A stretch of 64,000 nt of DNA from Achromobacter animicus (GTDB lineage Bacteria; Pseudomonadota; Gammaproteobacteria; Burkholderiales; Burkholderiaceae_B), in the NCBI RefSeq assembly GCF_902859585.1, contig NZ_CADIJM010000008.1, positions 143,976-207,975 of the forward strand, in the 5' to 3' direction. The notes under the pieces are model-generated. The model was not told the origin of the DNA. It saw only the letters and a list, made by a program, of their open reading frames with translations, and searched no databases. Position numbers and translations under genes: made by a program. How positions within the stretch are numbered: position 1 is the stretch's first letter; each line of letters opens with the position of its first letter. Shown here in pieces: positions 18,203 to 29,444 of this stretch.

Positions 18203-20083
18203 TCAGTTTGCCTTCGGCTTCCAGACTTCGCCGATGGAGATCGAGGTGAGCTTCTTCTTGCGGCCGTAGTACAGGTTGGCCAGCGCGCGCACGCCCACGA
18301 CAGACGAGAACATCGAGGTCAGGATGCCCAGGCAGTGAACCACCGCGAAGCCCCGGATCGGGCCCGAACCGAACGCCAGCAGCGCCAGGCCCACGATCAG
18401 CGTGGTGAGGTTCGAGTCAAGAATGGTGCCCCACGCGCGTTCGAAGCCGTGATGGATAGCCTGCTGGGGTGTGGCCCCCGCGCGCAGCTCTTCCCGTATG
18501 CGCTCGTTGATCAGCACGTTCGAGTCAATGGCCATGCCCAGCGTCAGCGCGATAGCTGCGATACCCGGCAGCGTCAGCGTCGCCTGCAGCATGGACAGCA
18601 AGGCCAGCAGCAGCAGCACGTTGAAGGTCAGGCCGATCGTGGAGAACACGCCGAACAGGTGGTAGTAGATGATGATGAACGCGGCGATGGCCAGGAACCC
18701 GTACAGCGTCGAGTAGAAGCCCTTCGAGATGTTGTCGGCGCCCAGGCTCGGGCCGATGGTGCGTTCCTCGATGATGGACATCGGAGCGGCCAGCGCGCCG
18801 GCGCGCAGCAGCAGTGCGGTGTCGGCGGCTTCTTCGGACGACATGCTGCCCGAGATCTGCACCTGGCCGCCCGCGATTTCGCCGCGGATGACAGGCGCGG
18901 TGACCACTTCGCCCTTGCCGTTTTCAAACAGCAGGATGGCCATGCGCTTGTTGATGTTGTCGCGGGTGACGTCGCGGAAGATGCGGGCGCCCTTGGAATC
19001 CAGCGTCAGGTGGACGGCGGCCTGCTGGGTCTGCGAATCGCGGCCGGGCTGGGCGTCCTGCAGGTTTTCGCCGGTCAGGATGACCTGGCGGCGGACCAGG
19101 ATGGGACGGCCGTCGCGGTCGTTGTAGCGCTCGAGACCGAACGGGACGCTGCCGCCCAGCAGCGCGGCCTGCGCGGCGGGGGAGTCGTCGACCATGCGGA
19201 TTTCGAGCGTGGCGGTGCGGCCCAGCAGTTCCTTGGCCTTGGCCACGTCCTGCACGCCAGGCAGTTGCACCACGATGCGGTCCGAACCCTGTTGCTGGAT
19301 GACCGGTTCGGCCACGCCCAGTTCGTTGATGCGGTTGTGCAGCGTGTTGATGTTCTGCTTGAGCGCGGAATCCTGCACGCGGGTGACGGCGGCCGGGTTC
19401 AGGGAGGCCAGCAGCAATTGCTTGCCGCCTTCTTCGCGTTCGGTGAACTCCAGGTCCGGCAGGCGCGAGCGCAGCGTCGAGATGGCGCGGTCGCGGTCGT
19501 CGGTGTTGGCGAAGGTGGCGGCGATGCTCTGGCCGGAGCGTTCAACGCCGGCCACAGGAATCTTCTGGTCGCGCAGCACCGAGCGCACGTCGGCGGACAA
19601 CGAGTCGTAGCGGGCGGTCAGGGCGCCCTGCATGTCGACCTGCAGCAGGAAGTGCACGCCGCCGCGCAGGTCCAGACCGAGGTACATGGGCTTGGGCGCG
19701 AACCAGCCCAGCGCGCGCATCCAGGGCGGCGAGGCCGGCAGCAGGTTCAGCGCGACGGTGTATTGCGGGTCGCCGGGAACGGTATTGAGCGATTTTTCGA
19801 TCAGGTCGCGGGCCTGCAGCTGCACGTCGGTCGACGGGAAGCGGGCGCGCACGGTGCCGAGCGTGCCGTTCAATTCGAAATAGGCGCCTTCGTTGGGGAT
19901 CTTGGCGTCGGCCAGGATCTGTTCCACGCGGGCCAGCACGGCGGTGTCGACCTTGACCGTGGCTTTGGCGCTGGACACCTGTACGGCGGGGGATTCGCCG
20001 TAGAAATTGGGAAGCGTGTACAGCAGGCCAATGAGGACCGCGACCAGGACCGTAATGTACTTCCAGAGGGGATAGCGGTTCAT
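18203..20083 (-). CDS. secD: Protein translocase subunit SecD
   Basis: SecD is the large RND-type subunit, with a big periplasmic region (about 30-450) and six helices. The sequence shows [16 protein letters not shown] at the start of P1, and [22 protein letters not shown] in the membrane part with the conserved Asp of the proton path. Length of 626 residues is normal. It lies 111 bp downstream of yajC with a hairpin between them. Confidence 0.97.
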   Translation of the reverse strand: MNRYPLWKYITVLVAVLIGLLYTLPNFYGESPAVQVSSAKATVKVDTAVLARVEQILADAKIPNEGAYFELNGTLGTVRARFPSTDVQLQARDLIEKSLNTVPGDPQYTVALNLLPASPPWMRALGWFAPKPMYLGLDLRGGVHFLLQVDMQGALTARYDSLSADVRSVLRDQKIPVAGVERSGQSIAATFANTDDRDRAISTLRSRLPDLEFTEREEGGKQLLLASLNPAAVTRVQDSALKQNINTLHNRINELGVAEPVIQQQGSDRIVVQLPGVQDVAKAKELLGRTATLEIRMVDDSPAAQAALLGGSVPFGLERYNDRDGRPILVRRQVILTGENLQDAQPGRDSQTQQAAVHLTLDSKGARIFRDVTRDNINKRMAILLFENGKGEVVTAPVIRGEIAGGQVQISGSMSSEEAADTALLLRAGALAAPMSIIEERTIGPSLGADNISKGFYSTLYGFLAIAAFIIIYYHLFGVFSTIGLTFNVLLLLALLSMLQATLTLPGIAAIALTLGMAIDSNVLINERIREELRAGATPQQAIHHGFERAWGTILDSNLTTLIVGLALLAFGSGPIRGFAVVHCLGILTSMFSSVVGVRALANLYYGRKKKLTSISIGEVWKPKAN

Positions 20084-20164
20084 TGCCGGCTACTTCATTT
20101 AAAGAGATGAAAGGGCCGCCCGAGCGGGTGAGCGCGGCGGGCGGCGGTAGGCGCCTTCAAGGAC

Positions 20165-20185
20165 AAGAGCCCCGTTGGGGCTCTT
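20165..20185 (-). terminator. Hairpin between yajC and secD
   Basis: AAGAGCCCC-GTT-GGGGCTCTT is a perfect 9-bp stem, 10 bp past the yajC stop. No long T-run follows, so it may act as a partial terminator or a processing/stability element that raises the YajC to SecD ratio. Confidence 0.5.
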
Positions 20186-20194
20186 CTGGGACGC

Positions 20195-20539
20195 TTACAG
20201 GGCCTTGATGGTTCCCTTGGGCAGAACGGTCGAGACCGACGACTTCTGCATGATCACTTCGACGGGCTTGTCGGCCAGTTCGGAGACTTCGACGGTGACG
20301 TAGCTGTCGTTGACCTTGGTGACCTTGCCGAGCAGGCCGCCGGCGGTGACGACTTCGTCACCCTTGGCCAGGGCCGCGATCAGGTTGCGGTGTTCCTTCT
20401 GGCGCTTCATCTGCGGACGGATCATCAGGAAATAGAGGATCACGAACATCAGGATGATGGGCAGCATGCCCATCAGCGCATTGCCTTCGGGGGCGGCGGC
20501 CTGGGCCACGACGAGGCTGGCGGTATCGATAACGGACAT
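20195..20539 (-). CDS. yajC: Sec accessory protein YajC
   Basis: The 114-residue single-span membrane protein has the helix MLPIILMFVILYFLMIRPQM followed by KRQKEHRNLIAALAKGDEVV, the conserved YajC signature. It associates with SecDF and the holotranslocon. GAATTCTCC upstream offers only a modest ribosome site. It is the first gene of yajC-secD-secF. Confidence 0.96.
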   Translation of the reverse strand: MSVIDTASLVVAQAAAPEGNALMGMLPIILMFVILYFLMIRPQMKRQKEHRNLIAALAKGDEVVTAGGLLGKVTKVNDSYVTVEVSELADKPVEVIMQKSSVSTVLPKGTIKAL

Positions 20540-20630
20540 TGAATTCTCCTGCGTTTGAGTCTGTTTGGGTTTATCGCTATGTTTTTAATGCGCCCATCCC
20601 CGCGCGAGCCATGGATAGGGCAAGCCGACT

Positions 20631-20659
20631 ATTGTATAGAGGTTATCGCCCGCCTTTAA
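20631..20659 (-). promoter_or_regulatory. Promoter candidate for yajC-secD-secF
   Basis: On the minus strand TTAAAG, 17 bases, TACAAT. The -10 matches five of six positions. It lies about 90 bases upstream of the yajC start and downstream of the tgt terminator. Confidence 0.4.
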
Positions 20660-20741
20660 CCAGGATGTCATCCCGGGCGTCAAGGCGGCTTCCGCTTGCA
20701 GCGGCGGCCTGCCCGGACAAATGGGGGCGAAACCTGCCGGT

Positions 20742-20763
20742 AAAAGCCCCTGGCGGGGCTTTT
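20742..20763 (-). terminator. Terminator of queA-tgt
   Basis: AAAAGCCCC-TGGC-GGGGCTTTT forms a 9-bp stem 9 bp after the tgt stop, with T on both sides (six on the plus strand). It separates queA-tgt from yajC-secDF. Confidence 0.8.
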
Positions 20764-20771
20764 TTAACCGG

Positions 20772-22963
<2,192 letters not shown>

Positions 22964-23192
22964 GCGGGTATCTGGAGCAATGGGATCGGCCCTGCAAATG
23001 TCGAGCCATGCCGGTTGGGCGGGCTTGGGGCAACCGCATATTGTAAAGGGGACGGTTAATAGGGGCGGATCGGCGTCCCGCGCAGATAAATACGCCGCCA
23101 AAAGGCCCCGAGGGCCGTCCCGCGCCGCCCGTAACCGTTCCAGGTTTTGTATGCTCTCGGTTTTGCTGGACGAGCAACCAGGTGGGCGAGGC

Positions 23193-24641
23193 ATGACGGG
23201 ACAAGTGATCAGGCGGGTGGGCGGACTGAAGCAGTGGCTGGCCGGCGGTGTCCTGGCCTTGGCCGCGTGCGCTGCCTTTGCGCAGGTTCCCGGGTTGCCG
23301 CCCGACGTGGTGAAGGCCTGGAAAGCCAGCAAGCTGCCCGACAGTTCGCTGTCGCTGGTGGTGCAGGAGGTGGGCGGCCCGCGGCTGGTGGCGCTGAACG
23401 CCAAGGAGGGCCGCAATCCCGCGTCCGTGATGAAACTGGTCACGACCTGGGCGGCGCTGTCCGAGCTGGGGCCCAATTACGTCTGGCGCACCGAATTCAT
23501 GACGGCGCCCGGCTCGCGCCCCGACGCCAAGGGCGTGCTGACCGGTCCGCTGTACCTGCGGGCCGGGGGCGATCCGCAATTCCTCATGCAGGATCTATGG
23601 ACACTGCTGCGCGAGCTGCGGCTGCGCGGCGTCAAGCAGATCAATGACCTGGTGATCGACCGCAGCATCTTCGGCCAGGTGTCGATCGACCCCGGCGCGT
23701 TCGATGGCGCGCCCGACCGGGCCTACAACGCCAGTCCTGACGCGCTGATGGTGGGCTTTGGCGCACTGCGGCTCCTGTTCACGCCGGACCCGGTCGCCAA
23801 TAAATGGGTGCCGCTGATCGACCCGCCGCTCCCCGGCCTGAAAATCGAAGGCCAGGTGGAGTGGAGCGACATCCGCTGCCCGGGTCCGCCGGTGGTCACG
23901 ACCGATCCCGTCATTACCCAGCAGGGCGTGACCATCCGCGTCAACGGCAAGGTGGCGGGTTCGTGCGGGGAGTTCAGCCTGTATCGCCTGGCGCTGTCCC
24001 AGCCCGAGTACGCCACCGAGGTCTTCCGCATGCTCTGGAAGGAACTGGGCGGCACGTTCAAGGGACAGGTCCGGTCCGGCATGGTGCCGGCGGACGCGGT
24101 GGTGCTGGCCTCGCATGATTCGCCGACGCTGGCCGAGGCCATCCGCCAGATCAACAAGCGCAGCAACAACGTCATGGCGCGCACCCTGCTGCTGACGCTG
24201 GGCGCCGAGCGCGGCCGCCGGCCGGCCACTGTGGCCAGCAGCGAAGAGGTTGCCAAGCAACTCCTGGCCAAGCAGGGGCTGGACATGCCGGAGCTGGTCA
24301 TCGACAACGGCGCCGGCCTGTCGCGCGAGGCCCGTGTGTCCGCGGATAGCCTGGCGTCGATGCTGACCGTGGCCTGGAATTCGCCGGTGATGCCGGAATA
24401 CATTTCGTCCTTTGCCATCGCCGGCGTGGACGGAACGGTGCGCCGCCGCCTGAAGGGCAACGGCACGCTCGGCATGGCGCATCTGAAGACCGGCTCGCTG
24501 CGCGACGTGCGTTCGATCGCCGGCTACGTGCTGGGGGCGAGCGGCAAGCGCTATGTCGTCGTCAGCATCGTCAACCACGAACAGGCTGGCGCGGTCCGAG
24601 CCTTCGACGACGCCTTGATCTCCTGGCTCGCCGAACAATGA
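23193..24641 (+). CDS. dacB: D-Ala-D-Ala carboxypeptidase/endopeptidase (PBP4 type)
   Basis: The 482-residue product has a signal peptide ([15 protein letters not shown]) and an S13-family penicillin-binding domain acting on peptidoglycan in the periplasm. The motifs are SVMK (Ser78 nucleophile, Lys81), SNN in KRSNNVMAR, and KTG in HLKTGSLRD. The start at 23193 has AGGTGGGCGAGG in front; the longer frame upstream lies in the promoter region. It diverges from queA. Confidence 0.93.
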   Translation: MTGQVIRRVGGLKQWLAGGVLALAACAAFAQVPGLPPDVVKAWKASKLPDSSLSLVVQEVGGPRLVALNAKEGRNPASVMKLVTTWAALSELGPNYVWRTEFMTAPGSRPDAKGVLTGPLYLRAGGDPQFLMQDLWTLLRELRLRGVKQINDLVIDRSIFGQVSIDPGAFDGAPDRAYNASPDALMVGFGALRLLFTPDPVANKWVPLIDPPLPGLKIEGQVEWSDIRCPGPPVVTTDPVITQQGVTIRVNGKVAGSCGEFSLYRLALSQPEYATEVFRMLWKELGGTFKGQVRSGMVPADAVVLASHDSPTLAEAIRQINKRSNNVMARTLLLTLGAERGRRPATVASSEEVAKQLLAKQGLDMPELVIDNGAGLSREARVSADSLASMLTVAWNSPVMPEYISSFAIAGVDGTVRRRLKGNGTLGMAHLKTGSLRDVRSIAGYVLGASGKRYVVVSIVNHEQAGAVRAFDDALISWLAEQ

Positions 24642-24646
24642 ATGTA

Positions 24647-24733
24647 GGCCCCCACGCCGCGCGCACGTTGTGCGCTAGCTGCCCCCCGAGGGGGGCTGCC
24701 CCGCCTTGGGGCGGCCCGGCGGCGGGGCGGGCT
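24647..24733. repeat. GC-rich intergenic palindromic repeat element
   Basis: A run of nested palindromes follows dacB: GCGCACGTTGTGCGC, CCCCCCGAGGGGGG and GCCCC-GCCTT-GGGGC. Similar cytosine-block elements are, from memory, common between genes in Burkholderiales. It may end the dacB transcript. Confidence 0.55.
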
Positions 24734-24735
24734 TA

Positions 24736-24743
24736 AAACGTTT
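24736..24743. promoter_or_regulatory. AAACGTTT palindrome upstream of upp
   Basis: The sequence TTAAAACGTTTACGAT has a central AAACGTTT and resembles half to most of a LacI-type PUR box. It lies about 115 bp upstream of upp. This is a weak assignment made only because of the gene's role in nucleotide salvage. Confidence 0.2.
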
Positions 24744-24854
24744 ACGATCCTCCCATGTGCCCACGACCATGAAAGGCAAGCGCGCCGCGCCTTGCCCGCG
24801 GCCGCCTGAGGCCAAAAGAATTCTGACCAACAAATACTCTGGAGAGTTACGCAC

Positions 24855-25490
24855 ATGCCCGTGCACGAAATCCGCCATCCGCTGATCCGCCACAAGCTCG
24901 GGATCATGCGGCGCGCCGACCTCAGTACCAAGAGCTTCCGTGAACTATCGCAGGAAGTGGGCGCGTTGCTGACGTATGAAGCGTCCAAGGACCTGCCGCT
25001 GGCGCCCGCCACCGTCGAGGGCTGGTGTGGCCAGGTCGAGGTCGAGAAGATCGCCGGCAAGAAGGTCACCGTCGTGCCGATCCTGCGCGCCGGCATCGGC
25101 ATGCTGGACGGCGTGCTGAGCCTGATTCCGGGCGCCAAGGTCAGCGTCGTGGGCGTGGCCCGCAACGAAGAGACGCTGGAAGCCCACACGTATCTGGAAC
25201 GCCTGGTCGGCGAACTGGACCAGCGCCTGGCGCTGATCGTTGACCCCATGCTGGCGACGGGCGGCTCGATGGTCGCCGCCATCGACCTGCTCAAGCGCGC
25301 CGGCTGCAAGGAAATCCGCGCGCTGGTGCTGGTGGCCGCGCCGGTGGGCATCGACGCGGTGCTGGCCAAGCACCCGGACGTGCACATCTACACCGCGTCC
25401 ATCGACGACGGCCTGAACGAGCACGGCTACATCATGCCGGGCCTGGGCGACGCCGGCGACCGCATCTTCGGCACGCAGCAAAAGGGCTGA
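24855..25490 (+). CDS. upp: Uracil phosphoribosyltransferase
   Basis: Upp makes UMP from uracil and PRPP in pyrimidine salvage. The 211-residue protein begins [17 protein letters not shown], and the PRPP loop is [10 protein letters not shown] (about 129-138), with the C-terminal uracil-binding [12 protein letters not shown]. All are fully conserved. A GGAG ribosome site lies about 10 bases upstream of the ATG. It is convergent with cysG; the 105 bp between hold an imperfect GGCCG/CGGCC hairpin (about 25516-25541). Confidence 0.97.
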   Translation: MPVHEIRHPLIRHKLGIMRRADLSTKSFRELSQEVGALLTYEASKDLPLAPATVEGWCGQVEVEKIAGKKVTVVPILRAGIGMLDGVLSLIPGAKVSVVGVARNEETLEAHTYLERLVGELDQRLALIVDPMLATGGSMVAAIDLLKRAGCKEIRALVLVAAPVGIDAVLAKHPDVHIYTASIDDGLNEHGYIMPGLGDAGDRIFGTQQKG

Positions 25491-25595
25491 AAGCAAAAGG
25501 GCTGAAGACGCGTTGCGGCCGGTTCCCTTCCCGGGATCGGCCGGACCTCGACCGCACAGCGGCCCAGGACCGCGCCCGGTCAGCAGGTCAGGTTT

Positions 25596-27005
25596 TCACG
25601 CCGTAACCGCCGGCTGTCCCAGGTGCTGGCCGAACCAATGCAACTGCGGCGCCAAGCCGGCGACCTCGCCCACGATCAGCAGGGCGGGGGACCGGACGGC
25701 ATGTTCCCGCGCCAGTTCCGGCAGTTGCGCCAGCGGACCCGACACCACACGCTGTTCGGGCCGGCTGCCGTTTTCGATGAGCGCAAACGGCGTCTCGGGC
25801 GAACGGCCATGGCGCAGGAGGCGCTGGGTCAGCAATTCAAGCTGGCCCACACCCATATAGAACGCCAATGTCTGTTTTTCGCGCGCCAGCGCGGGCCAAT
25901 CCAGGTTGTCTTCATCTTCGCGGCAATGCGCGGTGATCAGGCGCACCGATTGCGCGTGCTCACGGTGCGTCAGCGGAATGCCGGCATAGGCGGCACAGGC
26001 CAGCGCCGCCGTAATGCCCGGCACCACTTCGTAGCGCACGCCGTGCGCGCGCAGAAATTCCAGTTCCTCGCCGCCGCGGCCAAAAATGAATGCATCGCCA
26101 CCTTTTAGCCGCACCACGCGGCGGCCGGCGTGCGCGTGTTCGACCAGCAGCGCATGGATGCGCGCCTGCGTCGCGTGATGGTTTTCGCCGGGCAGCTTGC
26201 CCACCGACACGCGTTCGGCGTCGCGCCGGGCAAGCGACATGACCTCGTCGCTGACCAGCCGGTCGTAGAGGATGACGTCGGCCTCGTTCAGGGCGCGCAG
26301 GGCCTTGAGCGTCAGGAGACCGGGGTCGCCAGGGCCAGCGCCGACCAGCACCACGCTGCCCTCGGCGGGCGCGATGGGCGAGGCCAGCGCATCGGCCAGC
26401 GCGGCCTCGGCCTGCGCCGGTTGTTGCTGGCGCAGGAATCCCGCGACCGGGCCATCCAGCAACCAGTCATAGAAGCGGCGGCGCGCGCCCAGGTCCGGGT
26501 GGCTGGCGCGGATGCGTTTGCGGTAGGTGGCCGCCAGGCCGGCAAGCTGGCCCAGCGTGTGATCGAACAGCGATTCAATGCGCTCGCGGATGCGGCGGGC
26601 CAGCACGGGGGCCACGCCCGACGACGAAATGGCGACGATGACCGGCGACCGGTCGACGATGGACGGCACCTGGAAAGACGACAGCTCGGGGTCGTCCACG
26701 ACGTTGGTGAATATGCGGCGCGCTTTCGCAGCCTCTGAGACCGCGGCGTTGACCGCGCGATCGTCGGTGGCGGCCACGACCAGCCACATGTCGTGCAGCC
26801 AGGCGGGGTCGAACGGCCCCGGCAGATGGCGGATACGGCCCTCGGCCGCAAGGGCCGCCAGGGCCGGCGTTAGTTCGGGCGCGCCCACGACCACATTGGC
26901 ACAGGCCTCCAGCAGCGCGAGCGTCTTGCGTTCGGCGACGGCGCCGCCGCCAACAACGAGTACCAGCCGGTCTGTCAGATCGGCAAAAATCGGGAAAAGC
27001 TTCAT
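25596..27005 (-). CDS. cysG: Siroheme synthase (fused CysG)
   Basis: The 469-residue protein joins a precorrin-2 dehydrogenase/ferrochelatase (about 1-205, with the NAD loop [11 protein letters not shown]) to a uroporphyrinogen-III C-methyltransferase (about 215-460, with [17 protein letters not shown] and [18 protein letters not shown]). It makes siroheme for sulfite and nitrite reductases. I start at [13 protein letters not shown] (27005); the longer frame lacks conservation. It follows nasT on the same strand after 115 bp, which suits a supply of siroheme to nitrate assimilation, though nitrite reductase itself is not in the window. Confidence 0.95.
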   Translation of the reverse strand: MKLFPIFADLTDRLVLVVGGGAVAERKTLALLEACANVVVGAPELTPALAALAAEGRIRHLPGPFDPAWLHDMWLVVAATDDRAVNAAVSEAAKARRIFTNVVDDPELSSFQVPSIVDRSPVIVAISSSGVAPVLARRIRERIESLFDHTLGQLAGLAATYRKRIRASHPDLGARRRFYDWLLDGPVAGFLRQQQPAQAEAALADALASPIAPAEGSVVLVGAGPGDPGLLTLKALRALNEADVILYDRLVSDEVMSLARRDAERVSVGKLPGENHHATQARIHALLVEHAHAGRRVVRLKGGDAFIFGRGGEELEFLRAHGVRYEVVPGITAALACAAYAGIPLTHREHAQSVRLITAHCREDEDNLDWPALAREKQTLAFYMGVGQLELLTQRLLRHGRSPETPFALIENGSRPEQRVVSGPLAQLPELAREHAVRSPALLIVGEVAGLAPQLHWFGQHLGQPAVTA

Positions 27006-27097
27006 GAATGCCAGCCTCGGGCGTACCCGGCTCAATGTGGGTCGATGATAGGGACGGGTTCTCATCCCCACAACTTTTGATTTCTTTATTTCATATA

Positions 27098-27114
27098 GCC
27101 AAAATTTATTTGGC
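27098..27114. promoter_or_regulatory. AT-rich inverted repeat upstream of cysG
   Basis: GCCAAA-ATTTA-TTTGGC is a perfect 6-bp inverted repeat in a distinctly AT-rich stretch (27075-27114) between nasT and cysG. Such AT-rich promoters upstream of cys genes are often bound by CysB; the link here is inferred from position only. Confidence 0.4.
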
Positions 27115-27120
27115 AGCGTG

Positions 27121-27702
27121 TCAGGCGCTGCCCAGCCATTGGCTCATTTCGACGACTTCGCGGGCGACTTCGCCCAGCCGTTTCTGGCTTTGCATGGCGC
27201 GCTCGCGCAGCAGCCGATGCGCGTCTTCCTCGGAAACGGCGCGCGTCTTCATCAGGATACCCTTGGCCTTCTCCACCCACTGCCGGTCCGCCAGGCGGAG
27301 CTGGGCCTCGCGCAGTTCCTCGCGGCGGGTCTTCTCCACGGCAAAGCGCTCGATCGCCACGGTCAGCAGGGGTTCGATGCGGGCGGCCGGCACATCGCCC
27401 ACCACATAGGCGGCCACGCCTGCGCGTAGCGCCGTGCGGATGGTCTCGCGGTTGTCGTTGTCGGTGAACATCACGACTGGCCGGTCGCTGTACGAACTGG
27501 CGACGCAGATGTTCTCCAGCGTGTCGCGGCCGGGGGCGTCGCTGTCGATCAGTACGACGTCGGCGGCGGACTGCGCGATGCTGGCGGCCAGGTCGGCGCC
27601 CGGGGCCACCTCGGCGACGACGTGCACGCCCGCTGCGGCAAGCGTTTGCCGCAGCGACGCCGCGCGTCCTTCGCCATCGTTGAGCAGCATGACCTTCAGC
27701 AT
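27121..27702 (-). CDS. nasT: ANTAR-domain antitermination regulator NasT
   Basis: The 193-residue protein has an N-terminal receiver-like domain (1-120) with the possible acceptor Asp53 in VVLIDSDAP, and a C-terminal ANTAR RNA-binding domain (about 125-185) with [29 protein letters not shown] split over its helices. NasT proteins bind a two-hairpin leader RNA and stop formation of a terminator ahead of nitrate assimilation genes. Such a leader is present just upstream of nrtA. In the acid pocket one Asp is replaced (LLNDGEG), common in NasT. A nasS gene, which usually holds NasT inactive without nitrate, is absent from the window. Confidence 0.9.
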   Translation of the reverse strand: MLKVMLLNDGEGRAASLRQTLAAAGVHVVAEVAPGADLAASIAQSAADVVLIDSDAPGRDTLENICVASSYSDRPVVMFTDNDNRETIRTALRAGVAAYVVGDVPAARIEPLLTVAIERFAVEKTRREELREAQLRLADRQWVEKAKGILMKTRAVSEEDAHRLLRERAMQSQKRLGEVAREVVEMSQWLGSA

Positions 27703-27795
27703 GAAACACCCCCTGTCTGCTTGCTGATGCAAGTTCCATGCCATGGTTGCCGCACGCGGCGGCGGGTGCCTGAGCAAGGTGGCGGGGCGCGCGCC

Positions 27796-27810
27796 GCACA
27801 GCGATGGTGC
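27796..27810 (+). promoter_or_regulatory. NtrC-like box 1
   Basis: GCACAGCGATGGTGC: the right half TGGTGC is a perfect NtrC half-site and the left half keeps GCAC. It is centred 33 bp (three helical turns) from box 2 and about 150 bp upstream of a sigma-54 promoter, as expected for an NtrC enhancer. Confidence 0.65.
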
Positions 27811-27828
27811 GCTGCGGCATCGCTCTGC

Positions 27829-27843
27829 GCACCAATATGGCTC
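27829..27843 (+). promoter_or_regulatory. NtrC-like box 2
   Basis: GCACCAATATGGCTC: the left half GCACCA is a perfect NtrC half-site and the right half keeps TGG and the last C. With box 1 it forms a tandem enhancer in phase on the DNA helix. Confidence 0.65.
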
Positions 27844-27943
27844 CGCCCCTGATTCACGGCAGCACGGCGCTGACGCCGCGGAATCGCCGCAGCGCCAGCG
27901 CCCGCGCGGCCTGCAGGGCGGTTGGCATCTTTCCGCGAAAAAC

Positions 27944-27958
27944 TGGCACAGCGATTGC
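27944..27958 (+). promoter_or_regulatory. Sigma-54 promoter of the nitrate assimilation operon
   Basis: TGGCAC-N5-TTGC, followed by TT, is an essentially perfect -24/-12 element for RpoN holoenzyme. The transcript should start near 27970, immediately before the first leader hairpin. Confidence 0.85.
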
Positions 27959-27969
27959 TTAAGTGAAAA

Positions 27970-28036
27970 CGGGGCGGCCAACGGCGGTCGCCCGACGCAA
28001 CACGCCGCGACACGCGGCCAGGGACAACGACGTTCC
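27970..28036 (+). promoter_or_regulatory. ANTAR-target leader RNA (hairpins P1 and P2)
   Basis: P1 (27972-27993) is an 8-bp stem GGGCGGCC/GGTCGCCC with the hexaloop AACGGC. P2 (28021-28036) is a 5-bp stem GGGAC/GTTCC with the hexaloop AACGAC. Both loops have A at position 1 and G at position 4, the feature that defines ANTAR-protein targets. The 27-base linker carries a small GCCGCG/CGCGGC hairpin. The right arm of P2 is part of the left arm of the terminator that follows, so NasT holding P2 would prevent termination. Confidence 0.75.
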
Positions 28037-28084
28037 GCTGCGCCATCGGATCCAGATCCGTGGCGCGCGGGACGTTTTTTTTTT
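28030..28084 (+). terminator. Leader terminator ahead of nrtA
   Basis: The left arm (28030-28051) and right arm (28056-28075) form a stem of about 19 base pairs with two single-base bulges and a CCAG loop, followed by ten T (28075-28084). It lies 36 bases before the nrtA start, which only makes sense as a regulated terminator. Its left arm competes with hairpin P2. Confidence 0.88.
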
Positions 28085-28120
28085 CCGCCATTTTTTCCGT
28101 CACCCCGCAAGGAACCCTCC

Positions 28121-29419
28121 ATGACGCTCATGACCCGCAGTTCCTCGACCGTCACCGCGCCCGCCGACGCGACCGCCAACGCCAGCCGCCGCAAATGGCT
28201 GGGCGGCACGGCGCGCGCGGTAGCCGGCGCCGGCCTGCTTTCGCTGGTCGATCCGCTGGTGCGCGCCGGCGCATGGGCCGCCGGGACAGACGCGCCGGAA
28301 AAGACCGAGGTCAAGATCGGCTTCATTCCGCTGACCGACTGCGCCTCGGTGGTGATGGCGTCGGTGCTCGGCATCGACAAGAAGTACGGGGTCAAGATCA
28401 CGCCGTCGAAGGAAGCATCTTGGGCCGCCGTGCGCGACAAGCTCATGAACGGCGAACTGGACATGGCCCACGTGCTGTACGGCCTGGTCTACGGCGTGCA
28501 CATGGGCATCGGCGGTCCGAAGAAGGACATGGCCGTGCTGATGAGCCTGAACCAGAACGGTCAGGCGATCACGCTATCGAACAAGCTGCTGGAAGCGGGC
28601 GCACGCGACGGCGAATCGCTGGCCAAGCTGATGGCGGCCGACAAGCGCGAATACACCTTCGCACAGACCTTTCCGACGGGCACGCACGCGATGTGGCTGT
28701 ATTACTGGCTGGCGGCTCATGGCATCAATCCCATGAAGGACGCCAAGGTGATCACCGTGCCGCCGCCCCAGATGGTGGCGAACATGCGCGTGGGCAACAT
28801 GGACGGCTACTGCGTGGGCGAGCCGTGGGGGGCGCGCGCCATCATGGACAAGATTGGCTTCACCACGGTGACGTCGCAGGGCATCTGGACCGACCACCCC
28901 GAAAAGGTCCTGGGCGCCAGCGCCGACTTCGTGAACCGCAATCCCAATACCGCGCGTGCGGTCACCGCCGCGATCCTGGAAGCCGGCAAATGGATCGACG
29001 CGTCGCCCGAGAACCGCCGCAAGACGGCCGAGACCATCGCCGCCAAGTCCTACGTCAACACCGATGCGGGCGTCATCGTGGACCGAATGCTGGGGCAGTA
29101 CGACGATGGCTTGGGCAAGAAGTGGTCGGACGCGCACGCCATGCGCTTCTATGCGGACGGCGCCGCCAATTTTCCGTACCTGAGCGACGGCATGTGGTTC
29201 CTGACACAGCACAAGCGCTGGGGCTTGCTGAAGGAGCATCCCGATTACCAGGCGATCGCCACCCAGATCAATCGCGTCGACGTCTACAAGCAGGCCGCGC
29301 AGGCCGCGGGCGTTGCGCTGCCCGCCAGCGAAACGCGTACGTCCAAGCTGATCGACGGTGTGGTCTGGGACGGCAGCAATCCGGCGGCGTATGCCGACGG
29401 TTTCAAGGTCAAGGTCTGA
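28121..29419 (+). CDS. nrtA: Nitrate ABC transporter, substrate-binding protein
   Basis: The 432-residue NrtA-type protein has a twin-arginine style leader (SRRKWLGGTARAVAGAG) and binds nitrate/nitrite in the periplasm. The region KIGFIPLTDCASVVMASVLG and the block FPTGTHAMWLYYWLAAHGI are typical of the NrtA/SsuA-like group. The leader peptide argues that it is a transporter subunit and not the cytoplasmic sensor NasS, which lacks one. ATG 28121 has AAGGA about 8 bases upstream, just past the leader terminator. It begins the nrtA-nrtB-nrtD-FAD reductase-nasA string. Confidence 0.92.
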   Translation: MTLMTRSSSTVTAPADATANASRRKWLGGTARAVAGAGLLSLVDPLVRAGAWAAGTDAPEKTEVKIGFIPLTDCASVVMASVLGIDKKYGVKITPSKEASWAAVRDKLMNGELDMAHVLYGLVYGVHMGIGGPKKDMAVLMSLNQNGQAITLSNKLLEAGARDGESLAKLMAADKREYTFAQTFPTGTHAMWLYYWLAAHGINPMKDAKVITVPPPQMVANMRVGNMDGYCVGEPWGARAIMDKIGFTTVTSQGIWTDHPEKVLGASADFVNRNPNTARAVTAAILEAGKWIDASPENRRKTAETIAAKSYVNTDAGVIVDRMLGQYDDGLGKKWSDAHAMRFYADGAANFPYLSDGMWFLTQHKRWGLLKEHPDYQAIATQINRVDVYKQAAQAAGVALPASETRTSKLIDGVVWDGSNPAAYADGFKVKV

Positions 29420-29444
29420 TGGCCACCACCAAAGGGGACTCGAA

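Noticed and set aside
16274-20110. A very long open frame on the plus strand (over 1200 codons) across the VOC, secF and secD genes
   Set aside because: It is the antisense of secD/secF, low in hydrophobic pattern, and rich in Arg/His/Gln, as expected from the reverse complement of GC-rich codons. The minus-strand genes are unmistakable.
28121-29419. NasS nitrate sensor
   Set aside because: The protein has a leader with RRKW and a hydrophobic Ala/Gly stretch, and is followed by a permease and ATPase, so NrtA is the better call.
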